This document shows, one piece after another, positions 56,800-64,000 of a stretch of DNA of 64,000 bases (the first letter of the stretch is position 1; every line of letters begins with the position of its first letter). The stretch comes from Burkholderiaceae bacterium (GTDB lineage Bacteria; Pseudomonadota; Gammaproteobacteria; Burkholderiales; Burkholderiaceae_C). The position numbers and the translations under genes are program-made. The notes beneath the pieces were generated by a model that was not told the origin of the DNA, did not search any database, and was given only the letters and a program-made list of their open reading frames with translations. The stretch spans positions 1 to 64,000 of the forward strand of contig JAEUOY010000128.1 of NCBI GenBank assembly GCA_016790515.1, in the 5' to 3' direction.

Positions 56800-57782
56800 T
56801 CAGGCGGCGGCGCCGCTGCGGCGCGCCGGCTGCCACAGCGCCAGCGCCTCGAGCGCGGCGCGCCGCTGCGCTTCGCCGCCGGCTGCGGGCAGGTCCAGCC
56901 CGGGCAGCTTCAGCGCGAAGGCCTGGCCCAGCCGCTCGGCCGCCAGCACCCAGGCCGCCAGCCGCGACAGCCGGGCCTCGCTGTCTTCGCCGCCGCGCGG
57001 GGTGGCGATCGCGCCGTAGTCGAGCACCAGCGCCTGTGCCGCGCTGGCGCTGGTGTCGCGGCTGACCAACTCGCCGGCGCGGGCGACCTTCTTCCATACC
57101 ACCTGGCGCAGCGGGTCGCCACGGCGGTAGGCGCGCACGCCGTCGAACTCGCCGCCGCTGCCGCTGCGCGCCTGCAGCTCGCCGCGCTCGCTGGGCCGGC
57201 CGGCCGGCAGCGGCTGGGCCGGCTGCTCGGGCGCCGGGTAGACCAGCGCCTGAGACGCCGGCCGCCACACCGTCCAGGCGCGGAACAGGCCGAGCGGGAA
57301 GTGGGTCTCGACCAGCAGCGTCGGCAGCGCCTGGCGGCCGCGCGTGGCCGGGGTGAAGCGCAGCCGCAGCTGGGCACTGCCCTGGGCCGGCACGTCGCAG
57401 AAGGCGATGCCCTCGCGGCGCGCGTCGTGCAGCGCCAGGCCGACACCGTGGCGCTCGCCGCCGGGGTTGTCGATGACGATCTCCAGCGTCGCCGGCTCGC
57501 CGGCGAACACCGGCGCCGGCGCCTTGATCCGCAGGCCGAGCCGGCGCAGGTTGCCGTGGGTCTGGTGCAGCGAGACCAGCGCCGTGCCGCCGAGCAGGAA
57601 GGTCAGCGCGTAGCCGAGGTTCAGCTGGTAGTTGATCGACGCCAGCAGCATCACCACCAGCGTCAGGCAGAAGCCCCAGCCGGCCTTGGTCGGCAGGATG
57701 TACAGGTTGCGCTGGGTCAGCGTCTGGCTGTCGCTGCGCGGCAGCCGGTTCTCGAACCAGGCGCGGAGGCGCTGGCGCAGCA

Positions 57783-57783
<1 letters not shown>
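56800..57783 (-). CDS. DUF58 membrane protein of the TgpA operon
   Basis: 327 aa from ATG 57783. Two N-terminal TMs (WGFCLTLVVMLLASINYQL, LGYALTFLLGGTALVSLH), a beta-sandwich (CARDB-like) middle, and the DUF58 motif GGEFDGVRAYRRGDPLRQVV with WKKVARAGELVSRD at about 210-240. The start overlaps the moxR stop by 4 bases (ATGA). Works with MoxR and TgpA in the family. Confidence 0.9.
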
Positions 57784-58712
<929 letters not shown>

Positions 58713-58748
58713 TCGCGGCACCATACCGGAAAACGATTCGAGACCCCG

Positions 58749-59684
58749 ATGTCCACCGCCTTCTACAGTCACGCCGAGTGCCGTTTGCACGATATGGGAG
58801 CGGGCCACCCGGAATGCCCGCAGCGCCTGGATGCCATCGCCGACCAGCTGATCGCCTCGGGCCTGGACATCGCGCTCGACCACCGCGAGGCACCGCTGGC
58901 CACGCTCGAGCAGATCGAGCGGGCACACAGCGCGAACTACGTGCTCCAGCTGCGCGAATTCATGGAACAGGTGCAGGCCAACGGCGAGCCGCGCCACCTC
59001 GACCCCGACACCGTCGTCTGCGGCGGCACCTGGCGCGCCGCGCTGCGCTCGGCCGGCGCCGCGGTGGCGGCCACCGAGGCGGTGGTGCGCGGCGAGGTCG
59101 AGAACGCCTTCTGCTCGGTGCGCCCGCCCGGCCACCACGCGACCCGCGACGAGACGATGGGCTTCTGCTTCTTCAACAACATCGCGATCGCCGCCCGCCA
59201 TGCGCTGGACGTGCTGGGCCTCGAGCGGGTGGCGATCATCGATTTCGACGTCCACCACGGCAACGGCACCGAGGACATCATCGCCGGCGACGAGCGGGTG
59301 CTGATGGCCAGCTTCTTCCAGCACCCGCTGTACCCGAACAGCGGCGCGGTGCCCAAGGGCACCAACATGGTCAACGTGCCGATCCCGCCTTACACCCGGG
59401 GCATGGAGGTGCGCGAGATGATCGACCTGATGTGGCTGCCGCGGCTGGAGGAATTCCGCCCGCAGATGCTGTTCATCAGCGCCGGCTTCGACGCCCATCG
59501 CGAGGACGACCTCGGCCAGCTCGGCCTGGTCGAGTCCGACTACGAGTGGATCACCCGGCGCCTGAAGGACATCGCCGACCGCTACTGCGGCGGGCGCATC
59601 GTCTCCTGCCTCGAAGGCGGCTATGCGCTGTCGGCGCTGGGGCGCAGCGTGGTCGCCCACCTGCGGGTGCTGGCCGACGTCTGA
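58749..59684 (+). CDS. Histone deacetylase-family (acetoin utilisation/acetylpolyamine amidohydrolase) enzyme
   Basis: 311 aa from ATG 58749. Zinc amidohydrolase of the class II HDAC-like fold: HPECPQRLDAI, the catalytic His pair in RPPGHHATRD, zinc ligands in IIDFDVHHGNGT and SAGFDAHREDDLG, and a late CLEGGYALSALG. Bacterial members deacetylate polyamines or protein lysines; substrate not predictable. It stands alone, followed 53 bases later by an MscS-type gene. Confidence 0.9.
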   Translation: MSTAFYSHAECRLHDMGAGHPECPQRLDAIADQLIASGLDIALDHREAPLATLEQIERAHSANYVLQLREFMEQVQANGEPRHLDPDTVVCGGTWRAALRSAGAAVAATEAVVRGEVENAFCSVRPPGHHATRDETMGFCFFNNIAIAARHALDVLGLERVAIIDFDVHHGNGTEDIIAGDERVLMASFFQHPLYPNSGAVPKGTNMVNVPIPPYTRGMEVREMIDLMWLPRLEEFRPQMLFISAGFDAHREDDLGQLGLVESDYEWITRRLKDIADRYCGGRIVSCLEGGYALSALGRSVVAHLRVLADV

Positions 59685-59737
59685 TCGCCGGGGCCGGGGC
59701 GGCGGCCCGACCGGGCTGCTGACACAATCCGGCCGCC

Positions 59738-61000
59738 ATGAAGGATCTCGATTCGTTGACGAACCTGCTGCGCGACCTGGTCCAGCCTGCGTCGCTGCTG
59801 CAACTGGCCCTGCTGGCCTTGTGCCTGGGCCTGTCGTGGGCCGTGGTGGCGCGGCTGCGGCCGCGCGATGCACCCGGCGATGCCGGCCTGTGGTTCGGCC
59901 AGCGCGGCTTCGACGGCGTGCTGTTCCCGCTGCTCGCGCTGCTGCTGGCGGCGCTGGCGCGGGCCGGGCTGCGCGGCCACCTGCCGCTGGCGGTGTTCCA
60001 GCTGGCGATGCCGATCCTGGCCAGCCTGGCGCTGATCCGCGTCTCGGTGCGGGTGCTGCATGCGGCGTTTCCCAGCTCCAGCCTGGTGCGCGCGTTCGAG
60101 CGCACGCTGAGCTGGGTGGTGTGGATCGCCGCGGTGCTGTGGATCACCGGGCTGCTGCCGCTGGTGCTGGAGGAGATGGAGGCCCTGAGCTGGAAGATCG
60201 GCGGTGCCCAGGTCTCGCTGCGCAGCCTGGTCGAGGGCGCGCTGTCGGCAGTGGCGGTGATGCTGGTGATGCTGTGGCTGTCGTCCAGCCTCGAGGCGAG
60301 GCTGATGCGCGCCGGCAGCATTCACCTGAGCGTGCGCAAGATGGCGGCCAACGCGACCCGCGCGGTGCTGCTGCTGGTCGGCATCCTGATCGCGATGTCG
60401 GCCGCCGGCATCCCGCTGGGCGCGCTCAGCGTGATGGGCGGCGCGGTCGGCGTGGGCATCGGTCTGGGCCTGCAGAAGCTGGCGGCCAACTACGTCTCGG
60501 GCTTCGTGATCCTGGCCGAGCAGTCGCTGCGCATCGGCGACGTCGTCAAGGTCGACAACTTCGAGGGCAGCATCAGCGACATCACCACCCGCTACACGCT
60601 GATCCGTGCCCCCAACGGCCGCGAATCGATCGTCCCCAACGAAATGATGATCACCCAGCGGGTCGAGAACCTCACCTACGCCGACAGCCAGCTGGTGCTG
60701 ACCACCGTCGTGCAGGTCGGCTACGGCACCGACCTCGACGCACTGTTCCCCAAGCTGCTGGCCGCCGTGGCGGCGGTGCCGCGGGTGCTGGCCGACCCGG
60801 GCCCGGGGGTGCGGCTGTCGGCGTTTGCCGACAACGGGTTGGAACTGACGCTGGCGTTCTGGATCGGCGACCCGGTCAATGGCCAGGCCAATGCGGTGGG
60901 CGACGTCAATCTGGCGATCCTGCGCCTGCTCGAGGCCGAGGGCATCGAGATCCCGTTCCCGCAGCGGGTGATGCGCAGCCTGCCGGCGGCGGCTGGCTGA
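59738..61000 (+). CDS. Mechanosensitive channel, MscS family (long)
   Basis: 420 aa. About five TMs precede the conserved core: LSVMGGAVGVGIGLGLQKLA is the pore helix, then NYVSGFVILAEQSLRIGDVV and the beta domain with RAPNGRESIVPNEMMITQRV. The extra N-terminal TMs place it in the longer MscS group rather than the short E. coli type at 41854-42666. Confidence 0.9.
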   Translation: MKDLDSLTNLLRDLVQPASLLQLALLALCLGLSWAVVARLRPRDAPGDAGLWFGQRGFDGVLFPLLALLLAALARAGLRGHLPLAVFQLAMPILASLALIRVSVRVLHAAFPSSSLVRAFERTLSWVVWIAAVLWITGLLPLVLEEMEALSWKIGGAQVSLRSLVEGALSAVAVMLVMLWLSSSLEARLMRAGSIHLSVRKMAANATRAVLLLVGILIAMSAAGIPLGALSVMGGAVGVGIGLGLQKLAANYVSGFVILAEQSLRIGDVVKVDNFEGSISDITTRYTLIRAPNGRESIVPNEMMITQRVENLTYADSQLVLTTVVQVGYGTDLDALFPKLLAAVAAVPRVLADPGPGVRLSAFADNGLELTLAFWIGDPVNGQANAVGDVNLAILRLLEAEGIEIPFPQRVMRSLPAAAG

Positions 61001-61124
61001 TTGCGCGCAGCAGTTCACGCGGCGCCCGGCGCCGGCGCCGGCGGCGGCACACTGCGGCGATCAGCGGCCGATGATCCTGGCAGGAAAGTCCGCCCGCCCG
61101 GGCACCCCTGCCGAGGCCCTGACG

Positions 61125-61481
61125 ATGTCGCTGCCCGCCTACCTGCCGCCCGAATCGAACCGCACGCAACTGGCCGTGGCGCTGGCGCCGCTGCTGGTGC
61201 TGGCGGCGTTCACCGCAGTCGTCACGCGGCTGATCGACCCCGACACCGCGCTGGTCTGGCTGGCGGCCTGCGCCGTCTGGGTGGTGCACGAGATGCACGA
61301 GTTCCAGAAGACCATCGACGGCTACAACGCCGACTATGTCGGGCGCCACCTGGCCTGGCGGTCGCCGGCCACGCTGTCCGCCCTGGCCGCCGACGCCGGG
61401 CTGACGACGGCCACGCGCGAGTTCGTGCAGCACTACCTCGACGCCGGCCGGGTGCTGCTGCGCGACGGGCAGTCGGTCTGA
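61125..61481 (+). CDS. Small membrane protein of unknown function
   Basis: 118 aa from ATG 61125; an earlier in-frame ATG at 61071 adds 18 residues and is possible. Two hydrophobic segments (LAVALAPLLVLAAFTAVV and LVWLAACAVWVVHE) are followed by a soluble helical C-terminus (MHEFQKTIDGYNADYV, TREFVQHYLDAGRVLL). Not recognised. The 192 bases after it hold no gene. Confidence 0.6.
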   Translation: MSLPAYLPPESNRTQLAVALAPLLVLAAFTAVVTRLIDPDTALVWLAACAVWVVHEMHEFQKTIDGYNADYVGRHLAWRSPATLSALAADAGLTTATREFVQHYLDAGRVLLRDGQSV

Positions 61482-61673
61482 CGAGGCAGGCGCCGGCCGC
61501 GGCGCGGCCGCCGGGCCATCGTCGCTGGCCCTCCCCCCTATGGGGTGGCTCTTCGCGGCCGGCGGCATAGCACCAACGAGCGATGCCGGCATCGGGCCGG
61601 CCGTCCACACTGTGGTCCTGCTCCGCGAACACCGGTTGGTGCCGCGGGCCAACCGAGGATCCAGGAGGACACC

Positions 61674-62441
61674 ATGTCACACAAGCTCGCCCCGCTGCCG
61701 GCCACGCTGGCCACCGCGGCACTGGCGGCATCCGCGGCGCTGGGCCTGACCGCCTGTCTCGGCGAGGCCGACCTGCTCGAGGCGGGGCTGCCGGCGGCCA
61801 GCCAGGCCGGCTGCGACTGGCTGCGCCAGGTCGACGTGCTCGACGGCCGGCTGGTGCTGGACTACCGGGAAGCGGCCCCGCTGGCCGGCGGCGCTCGCCT
61901 GCAGCGACACCATGCCGCCGACGTCCAGGGCACGCTGCGGCTGCTGCAGCGCGACGACCGGGGCGTGGTCTGGAGCGGCGCGCTGAAACAGGGCCGGATG
62001 TCGCTGGACGACCGCCAGGTCGGGCCGGCTGGCGCGACGGCGTGGTCGCTGGCGGGGCGCGGAGCGCCGGGCACCGGCCCGGGCCTGGCCGGCACGGTGG
62101 CCACGCTGCGGCTGGATCTCGCCGACTGCAGCCTGCAGATCGCGGCCCGGCTGGCGCTGCCCGCCGTCGCCCGGGACGGCCGCTCCAGCCCGGCGACGAT
62201 GCTGCAGGAGATGGGCCGGCTCGCGATCAGCGGCCTCGACGCCCGCGGCGGGCCGACGCTGGCCGGCACCTGGCGCGTGCCGGTCGCGCACGACGACGCT
62301 GGCGCGGACCTCGCCGCCGTTGCGGCGGTCGCCGACGACGGGCTGACGGTCGGCCGCTATCGTCCCGCGGGACCGGCGGCCGAAGTCGTCGGGCCCGGCG
62401 GCACGGCGCTGGTGCGCTGGCAGTTCCGCGCCCGCACCTGA
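61674..62441 (+). CDS. Lipoprotein of unknown function
   Basis: 255 aa from ATG 61674, preceded by AGGAGG at 61663-61668. Signal peptide with lipobox LTAC (lipidated Cys about 25), then a beta-rich mature part. The middle (LKQGRMSLDDRQVGPAGA, ATLRLDLADCSLQIAARL) suggests a compact sandwich. No family recognised. It converges on the fumarase gene across an 81-base spacer made largely of a 30-base tandem repeat. Confidence 0.65.
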   Translation: MSHKLAPLPATLATAALAASAALGLTACLGEADLLEAGLPAASQAGCDWLRQVDVLDGRLVLDYREAAPLAGGARLQRHHAADVQGTLRLLQRDDRGVVWSGALKQGRMSLDDRQVGPAGATAWSLAGRGAPGTGPGLAGTVATLRLDLADCSLQIAARLALPAVARDGRSSPATMLQEMGRLAISGLDARGGPTLAGTWRVPVAHDDAGADLAAVAAVADDGLTVGRYRPAGPAAEVVGPGGTALVRWQFRART

Positions 62442-62460
62442 AGCCGGCCCGGGCGCCGGC

Positions 62461-62520
62461 GGACAGGCCACAGGCGCCGGCCGTGCCGGCGGACAGGCCA
62501 CAGGCGCCGGCCGTGCCGGC
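62461..62520. repeat. 30-base tandem repeat, two perfect copies
   Basis: Two identical 30-base units (62461-62490 and 62491-62520, each beginning GGACAGGCCACAGGCGCCGG) are flanked by degenerate partial units at 62451-62460 and 62521-62530. It fills the gap between the lipoprotein stop and the fumarase stop. Internal palindromes (GGCGCC, GCCGGC) could form hairpins, so it may also serve as a terminator region. Confidence 0.85.
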
Positions 62521-62522
62521 GC

Positions 62523-64000
62523 TCAGGCCACCGCGACCGGGATCCCGCCGATCCGGGCCTGCCACTCCTTCGGCCCGGTGTTGTGCACGCTGCTGCCCTG
62601 GCTGTCGACGGCCACCGTCACCGGCATGTCCTTGACGTCGAACTCGTAGATCGCCTCCATCCCCAGGTCGGCGAAGCCGACCACCTTGGCGCCCTTGATC
62701 GCCTTGGCCACCAGGTAGGCGGCGCCGCCCACCGCCATCAGGTACGCGCTCTGGTGCTTCCTGATCGCCTCGATCGCCACCGGGCCGCGCTCGGCCTTGC
62801 CGATCATCGCGATCAGCCCGGTCTGTGCCAGCATCATCTCGGTGAACTTGTCCATCCGCGTCGCGGGGGTCGGGCCGGCCGGGCCGACCACCTCGTCGCG
62901 CACCGGGTCGACCGGGCCGACGTAGTAGATGACGCGGTTGGTGAAGTCCACCGGCAGCTTCTCGCCCTTGGCCAGCATGTCCTGGATGCGCTTGTGCGCG
63001 GCATCGCGGCCGGTCAGCATCTTGCCGCTGAGCAGCAGCGTGTCGCCGGGCTTCCAGCTCGCCACCTCGGCCGGGGTCAGCGCATTCAGGTCGACGCGCT
63101 TGCTCTTGTTGTAGTCGGGCGCCCAGGTCACCTCGGGCCACAGGTCGAGGCTGGGCGGCTCGAGGTAGGCCGGGCCCGAACCGTCGAGCACGAAGTGCGC
63201 ATGCCGGGTCGCCGCGCAGTTCGGGATCATCGCCACCGGCAGGCTCGCGGCATGGGTCGGGTAGGTCTTGATCTTGACGTCGAGCACCGTGGTCAGCCCG
63301 CCCAGGCCCTGCGCGCCGATGCCCAGCGCGTTGACCTTCTCGTACAGCTCGATGCGCAGTTCCTCCAGCTTGTTCTGCGGGCCGCGCGCCAGCAGCTCGT
63401 ACATGTCGATGTCGTCCATCAGCGCTTGCTTGGCCAGCAGCGCCGCCTTCTCGGCCGTGCCGCCGACGCCGATGCCCAGCATGCCCGGCGGGCACCAGCC
63501 GGCGCCCATCGTCGGCACCGTCTTCAGCACCCAGTCGACCAGGCTGTCGCTGGGGTTGAGCATCTGCAGCTTGCTCTTGTTCTCGCTGCCGCCGCCCTTG
63601 GCGGCGACGGTGACGTCGACCTTGTCGCCCGGCACCAGCTCCATGTGGATCACCGCCGGCGTGTTGTCCTTGGTGTTCTTGCGCGCGAAGATCGGGTCGT
63701 CGAGCACGCTGGCGCGCAGCAGGTTGTCGGGGTTCAGGTAGCCCTGGCGCACGCCGGCGTTGACGGCGTCGGCGATGCTGCCGCTGAAGCCTTCCCAGCG
63801 CACGTCCATGCCGATCTTCAGGAACACGTTGATGATCCCGGTGTCCTGGCAGATCGGCCGGTGGCCCTCGGCGCACATCTTCGAGTTGGTCAGGATCTGG
63901 GCGATCGCATCCTTGGCCGCCGGGCTCTGCTCGCGCTCGTAGGCGCGCGCCAGGTGGGCGATGAAGTCGGCCGGGTGGTAGTAGCTGATGTACTGCAGCG
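62523..64000 (-). CDS. Class I fumarate hydratase, 5' end outside the window
   Basis: Oxygen-sensitive [4Fe-4S] fumarase of the TCA cycle. The visible part is about 492 codons; the frame continues past base 64000, and the first in-window residues read ALQYISYYHPADFIAHLARA. Family motifs: CAEGHRPICQDTGI (first cluster Cys region), PNCAATRHAHFVLDGSG (second Cys), and the C-terminal beta domain with INPVRDEV-like GPVDPVRDEVVGPAGPTPAT. The ATG at 63878 is internal, not the start. Full-length members are about 505-510 aa, so only some 15 residues are missing. Confidence 0.95.
   Translation of the reverse strand, partial: LQYISYYHPADFIAHLARAYEREQSPAAKDAIAQILTNSKMCAEGHRPICQDTGIINVFLKIGMDVRWEGFSGSIADAVNAGVRQGYLNPDNLLRASVLDDPIFARKNTKDNTPAVIHMELVPGDKVDVTVAAKGGGSENKSKLQMLNPSDSLVDWVLKTVPTMGAGWCPPGMLGIGVGGTAEKAALLAKQALMDDIDMYELLARGPQNKLEELRIELYEKVNALGIGAQGLGGLTTVLDVKIKTYPTHAASLPVAMIPNCAATRHAHFVLDGSGPAYLEPPSLDLWPEVTWAPDYNKSKRVDLNALTPAEVASWKPGDTLLLSGKMLTGRDAAHKRIQDMLAKGEKLPVDFTNRVIYYVGPVDPVRDEVVGPAGPTPATRMDKFTEMMLAQTGLIAMIGKAERGPVAIEAIRKHQSAYLMAVGGAAYLVAKAIKGAKVVGFADLGMEAIYEFDVKDMPVTVAVDSQGSSVHNTGPKEWQARIGGIPVAVA

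Noticed and set aside
62451-62530. Tandem 30-base units considered as a small CRISPR array
   Set aside because: Units are directly adjacent with no spacers between them, and no cas genes are present.

Overview
The window is a very GC-rich bacterial chromosome segment with dense, often overlapping genes. Its gene content points to a betaproteobacterium of the order Burkholderiales, probably the Leptothrix/Rubrivivax/Methylibium neighbourhood: an rpfE-like gene with recJ, lolCD, class I fumarase, several TRAP transporter parts, paired MoxR/DUF58 operons and an OlsB-like acyltransferase. The genus cannot be fixed from the sequence alone. I saw no rRNA, tRNA or CRISPR array, and no integrase or transposase.

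Left part (1-14519). A GspE/PilB-type ATPase is followed by a complete TRAP transporter (dctP-dctQ-dctM). A three-gene operon follows on the plus strand (tandem DUF4399 protein, pyroglutamyl peptidase, exported methyltransferase-like protein). A long minus-strand operon then reads rpfE-like - recJ - PQQ sugar dehydrogenase - nitrile hydratase alpha - beta - accessory protein - ECF sigma factor - anti-sigma factor. The first six genes are joined by 4-base stop/start overlaps.

Insertion zone (14520-21109). The divergent junction between the rpfE-like gene and lolC has been opened by about 6.6 kb. It holds two unrecognised genes, a hybrid histidine kinase and a DUF2189 membrane protein. It also holds decayed copies of the 5' parts of BOTH flanking genes, nested inside the intact ones (a partial rpfE-like copy at about 16405-16651 and a partial lolC copy at about 19726-19958). 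This is the most unusual structure in the window.

Middle (21110-36671). lolCD (lolD carries a palindromic, REP-like in-frame insertion near its start) is followed by a Baeyer-Villiger monooxygenase fused to an alpha/beta hydrolase, an orphan TRAP solute receptor and an atypical pyruvate kinase-like protein. Next comes a set of lipid-related genes: phosphatidylserine decarboxylase, a membrane-anchored class III aminotransferase, a histidine-rich membrane protein, a GT4 glycosyltransferase, an LpxH-like phosphoesterase, an OlsB-like N-acyltransferase and a CorA/ZntB-type transporter.

Right part (36672-64000). A trypsin-like protease-MoxR-DUF58-VWA operon is followed by housekeeping and repair genes (TatD, MscS, deoxyinosine glycosylase, spermidine synthase-like). 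Then come a frameshifted proline dehydrogenase, two divergent CelD/BioF2-type acyltransferases, arfB, a LysE exporter, a spanin-like inner-membrane protein/lipoprotein pair and a solitary MmeI-type restriction-modification enzyme. A second MoxR-DUF58-transglutaminase-MltB operon, a histone-deacetylase-family enzyme, another MscS channel and the 3' part of a class I fumarase (cut by the window end) complete the region.
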